Assembly (NCBI RefSeq): GCF_001293775.1
Contig: NZ_LGLN01000035.1
Coordinates: 39,755 to 103,754 of the forward strand
Origin: Pseudomonas syringae pv. cilantro
GTDB taxonomy: Bacteria > Pseudomonadota > Gammaproteobacteria > Pseudomonadales > Pseudomonadaceae
Reading direction: 5' to 3'
Length of the DNA: 64,000 bases
Part shown: positions 19,926 to 29,200 of the stretch, one piece after another
How positions within the stretch are numbered: position 1 is the first letter of the stretch
How the letters are laid out: each line of letters begins with the position of its first letter
Position numbers and translations under genes: made by a program
The notes under the pieces: generated by a model
What the model was told of the DNA's origin: nothing
The model's database searches: none
What the model saw: only the letters and a program-made list of their open reading frames with translations

Positions 19926-20513
19926 TCAAATCTGATCTTGTGTGTAGATGCCGCCTGACTCGACGGCACCGCCGATCTCTCGTTCGCCGTAGAGCACGGG
20001 GTATGGGTTGCCCTGGGCGACCGTGGTCACCGCTCCGCCGAACCCGTAGCTGGGGTTGTTGCCGTCATCGTTGTTGTTGCCAACGCTTGCGGTGGTCGTG
20101 GGGGAAAGCATCTGCACCACTCCGCCGAGGCCGACCGCAGCACCAGCTCCGAGCAGGCCCATGCCCAGCGCTGTAGTCGTACCGCCGGAGAACAGCCCGC
20201 CCACAACCAGAGCGACGCCCAGCACCACCTGGAACAGCCCGGCCTGCTTGCTGCCCTGGATCAGCGGCACGATGCGGATATCGCTGTTGTCGCTGCCCTG
20301 CATGTCGAACTCGCCCTCGCCGGCGTTGCGCTTGCCGCAGAACACGCTGAACACCAGGCCCCGCTCTTCGCCAGTGCGCAGGAATTTCTCGAAGCCTGGC
20401 TTCATGGCGCACAGGGCATTCACGGCGTCGCGCACGCTGTGCACGTCGATGCGGTACTCCCGGCCGAAATGCTTGCGCAGAACGCCGTAGAGCACGATGG
20501 TGCGCATGGTCAT
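19926..20513 (-). CDS. Tail assembly protein (lambda gpI-like)
   Basis: 195 aa from MTMRTIVLYGVLRKHFGREY, ATGA overlap with the K-like gene. The N-terminal ubiquitin-like region (residues about 1-95) is followed by a hydrophobic glycine/alanine-rich segment (VVLGVALVVGGLFSGG..., about 110-155) and a C-terminal GNPYPVLYGEREIGGAV. It is needed for tail tip assembly, not present in the mature virion in lambda. Confidence 0.88.
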   Translation of the reverse strand: MTMRTIVLYGVLRKHFGREYRIDVHSVRDAVNALCAMKPGFEKFLRTGEERGLVFSVFCGKRNAGEGEFDMQGSDNSDIRIVPLIQGSKQAGLFQVVLGVALVVGGLFSGGTTTALGMGLLGAGAAVGLGGVVQMLSPTTTASVGNNNDDGNNPSYGFGGAVTTVAQGNPYPVLYGEREIGGAVESGGIYTQDQI

Positions 20514-21292
20514 GAGGTGTACTCCTTGTGGCGCAGGATCAGCTTTACGCGGTTGGCCATCGACCACCCGTAGACTTCACGGGCAGCCAGGCGGCCGGGC
20601 ATGTGGTGGTAGATAAATGGGCCAGCGCCGCCCAGTGCCGGAGCGTCCTCGCTGTGCAGGCTGGCATCGGCCCCGAGGTAGATCGCCGCGTGGTTCGGGA
20701 AATGGCAGGGACGACCTACAGTTGGTATCTGAAAAATCAGCATGTCGCCGCGCTGCGGCTGATCGACCCGGACGAACCCGCAGGCCTCGTAGTTCTCTTC
20801 GTAATGGCTCGGGCTGTCCGGATCTTCCCACCACAGTTCCTTGCGCTCGAAGTTCGGCAGCGGCAGCGACGCCTCGCGGGCGTACCAGTCGCGGCAGGCC
20901 GACCAGCAGTCGAGTAGGCCGTGCGAGAAGTCCCGGCCCAGCAGCGGAGCCTGGAAGCCGCTCGGCTTGAACCACTGAATGTCACCACCCGGCCAGCCCA
21001 CAATTGCCCAGGGCAGTTCGTGCAGCTCGCAGCTGACCAGATCAGTCATGCTCGGCGTTGCGGCGCGGTCCGGGTGGCTGTGAACGATCGCCAGCACTTC
21101 GCCCCGGTCCTCTGCCGCCGCCGCGTCGTGCTTGTCGATCACAAAGTGCTGTAAAGGGTTGGTGGCCACGTTGCCGCACGGCACGTACTCACGCCCTGCC
21201 TCGGTCTTGATCAGCAGCCCGCAGGCCTCAGCCGGGTGTAACTGCTCGGCGTGCGCCCGCATGGCGTCCTGAAGCTTTTGATTGATTCGCAT
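20510..21292 (-). CDS. Tail assembly protein with JAB and NlpC/P60 domains (lambda gpK-like)
   Basis: 260 aa from MRINQKLQDAMRAHAEQLHP; the longer open frame to 21604 overlaps the L gene and is rejected. An N-terminal JAB/MPN metalloprotease domain shows VHSHPD...S..D, and a C-terminal NlpC/P60 cysteine peptidase shows LDCWSACRDWY and the histidine in CHFPNHAAIYLG. It probably cleaves peptidoglycan or processes the tail tip. Confidence 0.9.
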   Translation of the reverse strand: MRINQKLQDAMRAHAEQLHPAEACGLLIKTEAGREYVPCGNVATNPLQHFVIDKHDAAAAEDRGEVLAIVHSHPDRAATPSMTDLVSCELHELPWAIVGWPGGDIQWFKPSGFQAPLLGRDFSHGLLDCWSACRDWYAREASLPLPNFERKELWWEDPDSPSHYEENYEACGFVRVDQPQRGDMLIFQIPTVGRPCHFPNHAAIYLGADASLHSEDAPALGGAGPFIYHHMPGRLAAREVYGWSMANRVKLILRHKEYTS

Positions 21293-21294
21293 GA

Positions 21295-21993
21295 TTACCC
21301 CTTGGCGATCAGGCTCGCGCCCATTGAGCCGCCAAACCGGCGGGTATTGCCGCGCAACTTGCAGCTGCTCCACCAGCCGCCGCAGCGGTCCAGCGCCGGG
21401 TTGTCGGTGGGCTCGTTCTTTTTGTCGAAATACGCGGTGCCGGTGTAGGCGCATGCCTCCTGCCGGTACTGGCCGCGCATGGCCCAGCGGCACAGCTTGG
21501 TGATCTGCTGGGCGGGCAACTGCTGACCTTCCATATCGATGGGGCTGGAAAGCTCGAACCCGACCGTCGAGAAGTTTTCCTCGGTCTTCTGCTCGATTTT
21601 CCACAGACTGATCCGGCTCTGATCGGCAGCGTCCGGGTTGCCGCCGTCGAAGTTCGCGGCGTCAAGGAAGTGCTTGAACGTCTCGATCACCTTGAAGTCC
21701 GCGCCAGCCAGGTCCTTGAACTGAAGGCAAATCGCTGAGACTGCACGCGGAATGCCTGCCAGCTCGTTGGCCAACTTGAGCTTTGGCGTTGCAGGCCGGC
21801 CATCACCACGAATGTCCAAGCCGGTGACCTCGATCTGGATAGGGGAATACAGCTGGCCCTGCCAAATAATGTCACCCTCGTGCTCGTGCCCGTGGAAGCG
21901 CCAGAGCGTTGCGCCGAGCCGCGTGGCATCCAGTTCGTACAGACGAATCTGGTTGCCGGGCTCCAGCTTCTGGATGTCCGCGCTGTAAATCAT
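21295..21993 (-). CDS. Minor tail protein L (gpL-like)
   Basis: 232 aa. Tail tip hub protein. Cysteines in CRWAMRG...ACAYTG...DRCGGWWSSC near the C-terminus match the four-cysteine iron-sulfur motif of the lambda gpL family. It sits between M and K with only two bases before K. Confidence 0.9.
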   Translation of the reverse strand: MIYSADIQKLEPGNQIRLYELDATRLGATLWRFHGHEHEGDIIWQGQLYSPIQIEVTGLDIRGDGRPATPKLKLANELAGIPRAVSAICLQFKDLAGADFKVIETFKHFLDAANFDGGNPDAADQSRISLWKIEQKTEENFSTVGFELSSPIDMEGQQLPAQQITKLCRWAMRGQYRQEACAYTGTAYFDKKNEPTDNPALDRCGGWWSSCKLRGNTRRFGGSMGASLIAKG

Positions 21994-22007
21994 GGTCGTT
22001 ACCTACG

Positions 22008-22030
22008 AAAAACCCCGCACTTGGCGGGGT
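22008..22030 (-). terminator. Terminator-like hairpin between M and L
   Basis: CCCCGC/GCGGGG stem with a T5 tail on the minus strand, overlapping the stop of the M gene. Confidence 0.65.
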
Positions 22031-22374
22031 CAGGGTTTGAAGGTTTGCTTGAAGTTCGTGGACAGTGAGTGAAGACCGTTGCCGAGGGTCGACAGCTTGT
22101 AGCCGTTCGATGTGTACCGGCCCTGCCCGCTGCCCGGCGGCGTCCAGAGGAATGATTTGAAACCCTCGTGCCTGTCCAGGAAGTCCTGGACCTGCTGGAG
22201 CTTCTGGCCAGAGCCAAATCGCCCCGTTACCGTCACATCCCAGGCCTGCGACTTGGTGTTGATACCGACGCCGCCAGCCTGGGTGTAACCATCGCCGAAG
22301 TCGTTCGACCAGGTGCGCTGCGTTACATCACCGGACGCGCCGACCTGTACATCAAAATCGAATGTCTCATCCAT
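22030..22374 (-). CDS. Minor tail protein M (gpM-like)
   Basis: 114 aa (MDETFDFDVQVGASGDV). Matches the gpM family (PF05939) of tail tip proteins: RTWSNDFGDGYTQ and GFKSFLWTPPGSGQGRY. The start shares one base with the stop of the tape measure gene (TAATG). Confidence 0.9.
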   Translation of the reverse strand: MDETFDFDVQVGASGDVTQRTWSNDFGDGYTQAGGVGINTKSQAWDVTVTGRFGSGQKLQQVQDFLDRHEGFKSFLWTPPGSGQGRYTSNGYKLSTLGNGLHSLSTNFKQTFKP

Positions 22375-25300
22375 TACGTGCGCCTCCAGAGCAACCCGCC
22401 CTGCCTCATTTCTTGCCGGAGAACCTGACGCACTTGCTGGGCTGCGCTCTCGCCTATGGCCCTGCCTTGGCTGGCTGCCTCGGAATCGCTCATACCCGGC
22501 TGGCCTTGGACGGTCACCGGCACGCTGATGCTGATCGGCATAGACCCGCCGCCGCCACCGCCAGACTTGTCAGCCAGGTACTTGGTCAGGTCGCGGTTCT
22601 GGTTGGGGTTGAGTACGCGCTCACCGCCATCGAGCAGCCAGGTGCCTTCCTTCGGGATGTTGTCCATACCGTTGTGAGCCATACCGGCAAGCGCCGATGC
22701 GGATACGGCGGCGACCATCGGTGCCGTTGCAGCAGCAGCTGCGAGCGCGGCAGCCGGGGCTGCGGCTGGACCGATCAGAGGAATACCGGCAGTCGATGCA
22801 TAAGCGTTCAACGAGGCCTGCGCCGATGCCGCTTGCGCGTTGGCAATCAGGCCGGACATCCCGGCAGTCTTGGTGCTATTTCCGACAAGCAACTGAACCG
22901 CCTGGTAAACGAGCCACTGGGCAGCCATATCAGACAGAGCGTTTATCACCGACTTGGCCATGTTGCCGGCCATGTCCGCGAAGGCATCACCGATACTTGA
23001 TGCGCCAGTGGCGATATCGGCGAAAGCATCACCTAGCCCGCTTGTCAGATCGTCAAGCGTGCCGGACACGAACTCAGCAGCCATCGCGGAGTAGTTTTCA
23101 GCCTGATCGACGTAGTTCTGCCAGGCGTCTTTAACGCCATCCATCCAGTTGGATTGAGCCTCTTCGACTTGGTTGTAGTAGTCCTGCTGGGTCACCAGAC
23201 GCTCAGCCATCGCCTCACTAAGGATCGCGGTTTCATCGCTGTAGAGCTTTTCGCTGATGTCGCCACTGTTGCGCTGGAGTTGAAGTTCTCGCTGCTGCTT
23301 GTTGAAGTCCTGCTCAATGGCGAGCATTTCCTGAAGCTGCGCGCGCTGTTTATCGCCCATGCCAGCGCCTGCCAATTGCTGGGAAAATCCAGATTTCGCA
23401 GAGCGATTACTTTCGCCAACACTTGCCTGGAACGCCGAAAGCTTTTTTGCCTCATCGAGAGCAATTTTGCGCAACTCATTCTCTTTTTCGAGAGCGGCGT
23501 TGCGTTTCAGATCGGCAGTTATCGACTCCTGTTTTGTGAGCAGCGACTTCTGTTCTGCGGTCAGCGTTTGCTTAGACTTGATGTCAGCAAGCTCTTGCTC
23601 CCACTTTATAAGCTCGCGGGACGCCGTTCCGATTTTATCGATATCGCCCTTTTGAGCGCCAAGCAATACAGACTGTTCTTTCAAAACCGCATATTGCTGC
23701 CGGGCCTGATCGAGAACTTTCTGAGCCGCATCTTCCTGATATTTCTTTTCCGCTTTGCCTTTGTTCGGATCAGTTGTTTCGTTGATCTGAGCAATTGCCG
23801 CATTTGCGCGCACCGTTGGATCGGTGCGAGGATCTTTCCCAGCTTTCGGCGTCTCGACACCTGGCAGGACCATGCTCCGACCGGTCACATCTGCTTGAGC
23901 CGGAGGCACAATCAGCATGTTGCGACCAGTCAGAAAGCTGGCATTTTTGGTGATATTGGCGGCGGCTTCGATAACCCGGCGCATTTCGTTTATTTGCTTG
24001 TTGGAGCTTTCAACAGCGGCTTTGGCGGAATCTTCATGAGCTTTTTTGGTAGCCGCTGCCGCATCGATCGCCGCCTGCTCAACGGTGTAAAGGCCGATCA
24101 ATTGCCTTTTGAGGACATCCTGCTGGACCTTGTCGTTGTCCTTTACTGCCTCCTTGTATTTGTCCAGCACATCCTGTTGTTGTGATATGACCTTGGCTTG
24201 CTCGCGCTGCTGGGCAGTCAGCTTCATTTGATCCGCCGCATATGCCGCCTGGGCCTCGGCGTTGGCACCAAACAGGTCGCGCGTCTCTATCAACTTCGCC
24301 AGGTACTTTTCCCACTCGGCAAGCTGCGCCTTGGTCTGCCCGCCAGAGCCTGCTAAAGCCGTCGAGAGCCCTTTCGTCTGCGTGGTCAGTCCGGACGTCT
24401 CTTGAGTCGCACCAGCGAGAAGCAGCCGGTATTTCTCAGCCTCCTCACCGCTCCGCTCATTTGCCGCTGCTGATTGCTCGAGAGCGGAAATGTAGACCGG
24501 CATGATGTCGCCATTTTCTTTGACAGAGGCAGTGACGCTTGCAAGACTTCTCGATCCATTACGAACCTGATTGAGCATTTGCTCAAAGGCCTTACCGCCT
24601 TCGATGCCTCCGACATACAAGTTCTGGTATGCACTCCGCCCGGCAATCGAAAAATTATCAAATGCTTTCGCAGCAGCCTCGGACGCCTCGGCTTGCTTCG
24701 CCGACCATGTCGAGAACTGAAGCATTTTCTGAGCCTGACCCAGTTCCTTGAACTTCGTAATCGACTCATCAAGCGTTAGGTTTTGATCAATCAGCGCCGC
24801 GGTAGCGCTACTTGCGCCGCCGCCGAAGTCAATGAATGACGCGGCGACCACGGCTGTCATTGCAATCAAACCCACAGGCCCCGTCAACAGGCCAAGCACT
24901 CCACGCCCGGCAGTGGCTGTCAGCGTCAATGCCGAGCTTGCTCTAGCGGACGCCGCCGTTGCAGCATCAGAAGCACGAGAAGCGGCATCAACTGCAAGCT
25001 TTGTCTCGCCAGTTGCCGCGACTGCGGCGCTTCTAGCGGCATAAGACGCTTGAATCTCCGCAGAGGTCGCGACGGTCGTGGTGGCAAGACTGGTTTCTGC
25101 AGCCTGTATCTGCCGAATAATCGCGACCTCATCCAGGCGTGCCAACGCCATACGATTACGAGCAGCGGCACGCCCCTGCTCGCTGATCTGCGCCGCCAGA
25201 CGCTGCTCCTCGAGCACTCGCTCGGCTGCAAGCGTGGTCTGAACACTTTTCAGATTATTGATTTCGGACTGCTGACGCATTCGGTCTGAGGCAACTTTCT

Positions 25301-26462
25301 GGCCGGCGGCCGCGATTTCAGCATTCGCCCTGGACAAGCTTGCTTTGGCATCTGCGTATTTTGACTCAGCATTCAGCAAAGACTGTTTCGCGGCTGCAGC
25401 TTCGGCTGCAGTATTTCGGATGCTCTCCGCAGTCGAGTACGCCAGCGCACCGGCCTGCATGATGGAGGCGCTCGTGGCCATCGCGAAGCTGGCAGCACCC
25501 TGCAACGCGGCCACTGCCATGCGCGTACCGATGATGTACGCCAGTGTTTCAGCTGCGCTGGAAACCTGCTCGAACGTCTTCGATGTGGCCCCGAAGTCCT
25601 TGGTCAGCCCATCAATGGACTGCGATACCTTGACGATGTTGGCCGAAATAGCAGCACTCACACCACTCGCCTGATCCATCCTGCCGATGAATTGGGTCAG
25701 GGAATTGCTGGTAGCGGTGAGGCTGTTGCCAATCGTTACCGCCGTCTTGTTGAAAAGATCAGCTACAGCTTTTTCCTGCGCCTGTAATGCCTTGACAATA
25801 GAATCAGCCGTGAGCAGGCCCGCCGCGCCAAGTGTGCGCAACTCACCAACTGTCTTGCCCATACCAGCAGCGATTGCCTGGGCGAGCGCTGGGGCTTGCT
25901 CCATCACGCTGTTCAGCTCTTCGCCGCGCAACACGCCAGACGCGAAGGCCTGGCCCAACTGGATCAGCGCAGCGTTAGCCGAATCCGCAGACGCACCGGA
26001 AATCGCCAGCGTCTTACTGATGGTGCCCACAACGCCCGCCACGCCCTCGCCAGAAAGCTTCAGCTCTTTCTGGTTGGTCGCAATGCGCTGGTACAGCTCA
26101 GCGGTTGCGCTCAAGGGCTGATAGGCGCTCTGGGCAATGGAGAAGACAGCATTCTGTGCGGTAGCGAGTTCGGCAGAACCTTCTGTAACCAGTTTCAAGC
26201 GGCTGGTCAGGGACGTGTAGGCTTCCGATGCCTTGTAAATCGCGCTCAAGCTAAACGCGGAAGCCAGCGGCCCGGCCAAGCTTGAAGCCATGTTCGATAG
26301 GGACAGCATCTGCCCCTGCATCGCGCTTACTCTGGCGGATGCCGCATCAGCCGCGGCGCCGGTCCGGGTAACTGACTGGGACGCGCGATCCATGCCCTGT
26401 TGAAATCCGCCGATCCGCGCAATCAGGTCCAGCGTCAATGTGCCAAGCGATCTTGACGCCAT
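22374..26462 (-). CDS. Tape measure protein (gpH-like)
   Basis: 1362 aa from MASRSLGTLTLDLIARIGGF, with TGGAG eight bases upstream; two earlier ATGs are too close to the ribosome site. It sets tail length. The N-terminal tape-measure domain (AYTSLTSRLKLVTEG..., about 65-260) is followed by long alanine-rich coiled coils, hydrophobic segments (around 510-550 and 1190-1280) and a C-terminal glycine/serine region. The length predicts a tail of roughly 200 nm by the usual 1.5 angstrom-per-residue rule. Confidence 0.93.
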   Translation of the reverse strand: MASRSLGTLTLDLIARIGGFQQGMDRASQSVTRTGAAADAASARVSAMQGQMLSLSNMASSLAGPLASAFSLSAIYKASEAYTSLTSRLKLVTEGSAELATAQNAVFSIAQSAYQPLSATAELYQRIATNQKELKLSGEGVAGVVGTISKTLAISGASADSANAALIQLGQAFASGVLRGEELNSVMEQAPALAQAIAAGMGKTVGELRTLGAAGLLTADSIVKALQAQEKAVADLFNKTAVTIGNSLTATSNSLTQFIGRMDQASGVSAAISANIVKVSQSIDGLTKDFGATSKTFEQVSSAAETLAYIIGTRMAVAALQGAASFAMATSASIMQAGALAYSTAESIRNTAAEAAAAKQSLLNAESKYADAKASLSRANAEIAAAGQKVASDRMRQQSEINNLKSVQTTLAAERVLEEQRLAAQISEQGRAAARNRMALARLDEVAIIRQIQAAETSLATTTVATSAEIQASYAARSAAVAATGETKLAVDAASRASDAATAASARASSALTLTATAGRGVLGLLTGPVGLIAMTAVVAASFIDFGGGASSATAALIDQNLTLDESITKFKELGQAQKMLQFSTWSAKQAEASEAAAKAFDNFSIAGRSAYQNLYVGGIEGGKAFEQMLNQVRNGSRSLASVTASVKENGDIMPVYISALEQSAAANERSGEEAEKYRLLLAGATQETSGLTTQTKGLSTALAGSGGQTKAQLAEWEKYLAKLIETRDLFGANAEAQAAYAADQMKLTAQQREQAKVISQQQDVLDKYKEAVKDNDKVQQDVLKRQLIGLYTVEQAAIDAAAATKKAHEDSAKAAVESSNKQINEMRRVIEAAANITKNASFLTGRNMLIVPPAQADVTGRSMVLPGVETPKAGKDPRTDPTVRANAAIAQINETTDPNKGKAEKKYQEDAAQKVLDQARQQYAVLKEQSVLLGAQKGDIDKIGTASRELIKWEQELADIKSKQTLTAEQKSLLTKQESITADLKRNAALEKENELRKIALDEAKKLSAFQASVGESNRSAKSGFSQQLAGAGMGDKQRAQLQEMLAIEQDFNKQQRELQLQRNSGDISEKLYSDETAILSEAMAERLVTQQDYYNQVEEAQSNWMDGVKDAWQNYVDQAENYSAMAAEFVSGTLDDLTSGLGDAFADIATGASSIGDAFADMAGNMAKSVINALSDMAAQWLVYQAVQLLVGNSTKTAGMSGLIANAQAASAQASLNAYASTAGIPLIGPAAAPAAALAAAAATAPMVAAVSASALAGMAHNGMDNIPKEGTWLLDGGERVLNPNQNRDLTKYLADKSGGGGGGSMPISISVPVTVQGQPGMSDSEAASQGRAIGESAAQQVRQVLRQEMRQGGLLWRRT

Positions 26463-26484
26463 TTGCATTTCTCCAGACAGCAAA

Positions 26485-26502
26485 AACCCGCCGGAGCGGG
26501 TT
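26485..26502 (-). terminator. Terminator-like hairpin before the tape measure gene
   Basis: AACCCGC/GCGGGTT stem with a T run on the minus strand, then the TGGAG ribosome site of the tape measure gene. Confidence 0.65.
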
Positions 26503-26539
26503 GTGGGTGTTCGTTGAGTTGTTTACTTCGCCCCTGATG

Positions 26540-26806
26540 TCAGCCCCATTCCCTCATGGCCTGCTCCAGGGTGATCGCCGGACGCTCTGCATGCGGCATG
26601 AAGTCGTACAGATCAGCCTCGCCCCCGTTCGCCCGATTTACCTGCAATGCAACCAAGGCGCCGGACAGCTCAATCCGGCGCATCGGGTTGAGCGAACCAT
26701 GCTTGTCCCTGTACGCCGACCAGGCCAACACCTCTGAATAGGTGATGTTGGCCTTCGCCTCGGCGATCGTTCGCCCGCCAATGCCGTTGAGCACCAGCTC
26801 GTGCAT
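26540..26806 (-). CDS. Tail assembly chaperone T part (gpT-like), probably made as a G-T frameshift fusion
   Basis: 88 aa from the first ATG (MHELVLNGIGGRTIAEAKAN), but the frame stays open upstream through the end of G. It lies in the -1 frame relative to G, as in the lambda G/T pair, so the product is probably the extension of a G-T fusion used to load the tape measure protein. The content (YSEVLAWSAYRDKHGSLN) matches minor tail protein T families. Confidence 0.8.
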   Translation of the reverse strand: MHELVLNGIGGRTIAEAKANITYSEVLAWSAYRDKHGSLNPMRRIELSGALVALQVNRANGGEADLYDFMPHAERPAITLEQAMREWG

Positions 26807-26823
26807 CAGCTCATCGGCAGGGG

Positions 26824-27159
26824 TCAGCTCTTTACCGGGTTGTTGACCTCGTTCACAGCGGTCATGAGCGCGAAACCCAATGCAGGGTCGAGGTTCACCG
26901 CGTCACTGAATGGCAATTCTTCCGTGCCCTCTTCGCCCAGCATGATGCTGAGCGACAGATAACGTGCGTTTTGGGACTTCGCGGCTTCACCGCCGGAGAA
27001 CATGCCTTCCATGTTGCCAAAGGTATGGCGGCGCACATGCACCTTGAATTTGTCGGTGACTTCCTTGCCCTTGGCGTCGAGGTGCTTCCACTCAACTTCC
27101 TTTTTTACGAGAATGTCAGCGACCACACCGCCTTTCTTCTTGAGTTCTGCCAGATTCAT
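26824..27159 (-). CDS. Tail assembly chaperone G (gpG-like)
   Basis: 111 aa (MNLAELKKKGGVVADILVKKEV). Tail assembly chaperone between the major tail protein and tape measure gene. Its 3' end reads GTA AAG AGC TGA; a -1 slip at A-AAG would enter the T frame just before the stop. Confidence 0.82.
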   Translation of the reverse strand: MNLAELKKKGGVVADILVKKEVEWKHLDAKGKEVTDKFKVHVRRHTFGNMEGMFSGGEAAKSQNARYLSLSIMLGEEGTEELPFSDAVNLDPALGFALMTAVNEVNNPVKS

Positions 27160-27168
27160 GATTTTTCC

Positions 27169-27672
27169 TTACGCGGCCGGAGCAGTGGATTTGCGAACCC
27201 AGACAGAGCCGCCAGAGCGCTGGATGGTGGCAGCCGTCTTGACGACGGTGTTGCCCGCGAAGTCGAACGGGAAGTCAGAGACATAGCCGTCAATAAGGAA
27301 CCAAGTGCGAGTTTCGGGGAGCACGAAATCGTCACCCGCTGCGTTCACGGTTGGCGCCGCAGTACCATCAGCCCAGCCCACAGCCCATGCTGTGCTTTCT
27401 ACCGAATCATCTTCGGAGAGCTGCTGCATACGGATATGCGAAGCGTTTTTTGGATCGGCATCCACCGAGAATGTGGCCTGACCCGGCGTGCGCAGCCCGC
27501 GCATGTAGCGACGAGTCTTGTCACTGAGGCAAGTAACCTCGATCTGATCCGCAGGGTTTCCGCCGGGACTGAACGCGGTGATGCAATCAACTTCGAGGAC
27601 TTCGAGTTTCGTCGGATCTAAGACGGTCGGCACCAATGCGTAGAGCTGGGTGCCTTGAGTAAGAACGGCCAT
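27169..27672 (-). CDS. Major tail tube protein (gpV-like)
   Basis: 167 aa from [15 protein letters not shown], after TTTGGAG; an extension to 27711 is not supported. Tail tube family pattern: [39 protein letters not shown]. It forms the tail tube by stacking hexamers and lies immediately upstream of the chaperone pair. Confidence 0.9.
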   Translation of the reverse strand: MAVLTQGTQLYALVPTVLDPTKLEVLEVDCITAFSPGGNPADQIEVTCLSDKTRRYMRGLRTPGQATFSVDADPKNASHIRMQQLSEDDSVESTAWAVGWADGTAAPTVNAAGDDFVLPETRTWFLIDGYVSDFPFDFAGNTVVKTAATIQRSGGSVWVRKSTAPAA

Positions 27673-27694
27673 TGTGTTCTCCAAATGACGGGCA

Positions 27695-27718
27695 TAAAAA
27701 AACCCGCTCAAGGCGGGC
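27695..27718 (-). terminator. Terminator-like hairpin before the tail tube gene
   Basis: CCCGC/GCGGG stem with a seven-base T run on the minus strand, 23 bases before the tail tube start. Confidence 0.7.
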
Positions 27719-27737
27719 TATGGTTTTCAAACAGGGT

Positions 27738-28103
27738 TTACCGGTGAACCATCCAGTCCACGTCGAAGCTGCTGCGGTAGGACTTCGTTACCGGGTCGCG
27801 TGACTCCGCGCCCCAACGGGTGATGTAAGCGGTCAGCTCAATAGCGTCTCGTATGGCTTCCGTGACTGCTCGAGCAGATGAGCCCGATTCGCCGTAAACG
27901 TCGACCTGCAGCGCGTAACCGTCCACCGTGGGACGGCCAGAAAGGTAGTTTTCAGGGTTGCCGCCGATGACCTGCCAGACCGCATAGGGCTTGGCAACGC
28001 CTTCGGGGGCCTCGCCAAACGGATAAAGCCTGGTGGGTGACGTGCCCAGCAGCGCCTGCACCTCCGGATCAACGGCGCACACCGCAAATATCGGCGCGGC
28101 CAT
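27738..28103 (-). CDS. Tail completion/terminator protein, DUF3168 family
   Basis: 121 aa (MAAPIFAVCAVDPEVQALLG). Patterns RLYPFGEAPEGVAKPYAVWQ and LQVDVYGESGSSARAVTEAIRDAI match DUF3168 (PF11367), tail terminator proteins that cap the tail and join it to the head. One-base overlap with the gp10-like gene. Confidence 0.87.
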   Translation of the reverse strand: MAAPIFAVCAVDPEVQALLGTSPTRLYPFGEAPEGVAKPYAVWQVIGGNPENYLSGRPTVDGYALQVDVYGESGSSARAVTEAIRDAIELTAYITRWGAESRDPVTKSYRSSFDVDWMVHR

Positions 28104-28576
28104 CAGATGCCACCCAGTGCGGCGTCAATCTCTTTCATCAGCTCGCTGGCAAACTTGTCGGTGACGTTTTGAACGTTCGACTGGAAGGCCGGGCGCATGA
28201 AAGGCACTGCCGGTGTGTGCTCAGTGCCAAACTCGATGTAACGCCAGTGGCGGGTGTCGCCGCCAGGGTTGCCTGCCGCTTCCTTGCTGTGCTGATTGCT
28301 GCCAGCACCACCGCGGACGCCGACACGCATGACCACGCCACCTTCCTGCCTGGATCGTTTCGCAGATTCCTGCGTGGCGATGTTCTTCCAGACCTTTTCG
28401 GCCGTCTTCGGATCATCCAGCGCTTTGGCATTGGCCTTGGCGGCGTCACGCACGATGTTCATCGCGCGCCGGGCAGCCTTGCGAAGCCCAGAGCGCTGCA
28501 ACTTGCCCGGCAGCGTCTTCATCTTCTGCACCACGCCCTCCAGGCCCCGCATGTCGACACTTGTCTGGCTAGCCAT
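28103..28576 (-). CDS. HK97 gp10-family tail component
   Basis: 157 aa. The signature YIEFGTEHTPAVPFMRPAF near residues 120-140 is diagnostic of the HK97-gp10 family, a head-tail or tail-completion component. It overlaps the head-closure gene by 8 bases. Confidence 0.88.
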   Translation of the reverse strand: MASQTSVDMRGLEGVVQKMKTLPGKLQRSGLRKAARRAMNIVRDAAKANAKALDDPKTAEKVWKNIATQESAKRSRQEGGVVMRVGVRGGAGSNQHSKEAAGNPGGDTRHWRYIEFGTEHTPAVPFMRPAFQSNVQNVTDKFASELMKEIDAALGGI

Positions 28577-28907
28577 TGAGCACCCCCTTTGAAACCAGAA
28601 TGGTCAGATACTCCAGCCCCGAAACCGTGTCAGGCAGTGGCTGGCCCTTGATGCTGTAAACCTCTCCCCGGAATAGAATCCGCATCGTCGGTAGTACGCC
28701 TGCGCGGTATCGAATGACGATCCGCGCCGAGGCATCCGACTGGGCAGCCTGAGCCGCGATCAGATCACGACTGCTGAGCGGTTCAACCGAAGCCGGCACT
28801 TTGTCCCAGATCGTGATCCATCCCGTGGTTTCTTCACCGGTTACCGGGTTTTGCCCGGCGCCCAGTGACTGGAAAGCAATCCGATGCCTCAGTTTTCCAG
28901 CGTTCAT
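28569..28907 (-). CDS. Head closure (head-tail adaptor) protein
   Basis: 112 aa (MNAGKLRHRIAFQSLGAGQN). Beta-barrel head-closure family (SPP1 gp16-like, PF05521): RHRIAFQ, ITIWDKVPASVEPLSSRDLIAA, SIKGQPLPD. It seals the packaged head before tail joining. Confidence 0.88.
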   Translation of the reverse strand: MNAGKLRHRIAFQSLGAGQNPVTGEETTGWITIWDKVPASVEPLSSRDLIAAQAAQSDASARIVIRYRAGVLPTMRILFRGEVYSIKGQPLPDTVSGLEYLTILVSKGVLNG

Positions 28908-29200
28908 CAGAACCTCTTTCTGTACATGAGCAGCCGGTCGACAGCCAAAGGCACGGTAGTCAGGCCAGTGCCAACCGCCTCACGGTTCGCGTACCAGTGC
29001 CCGACCAGCAGCAAAACGGCCTGCCTGATGTCTTTGGTGAATCCCATCTGTTCAGGAAGCACGGGATCACCCTCAACCAGCACGCGGTCGCAGTGCTGCT
29101 CAACATGCGACAACGCCCCGTCGACATACCCCTGAATCAGGTCATCCTCGGCGTCGTGATCAACGCGCAGGTGGGCTTTCACCAGGGATAGATCGATCAT
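28907..29200 (-). CDS. Head-tail connector protein (HK97 gp6-like)
   Basis: 97 aa (MIDLSLVKAHLRVDHDAEDD). Helical adaptor family (PF05135): LRVDHDAEDDLIQGYVDGAL and AVLLLVGHWYANREAVG. It forms the ring below the portal. One-base overlap with the next gene. Confidence 0.9.
   Translation of the reverse strand: MIDLSLVKAHLRVDHDAEDDLIQGYVDGALSHVEQHCDRVLVEGDPVLPEQMGFTKDIRQAVLLLVGHWYANREAVGTGLTTVPLAVDRLLMYRKRF

Noticed and set aside
21293..21604. N-terminal extension of the gpK-like gene
   Set aside because: It overlaps the whole 3' part of the L gene in another frame; the ATG at 21292 fits the family.
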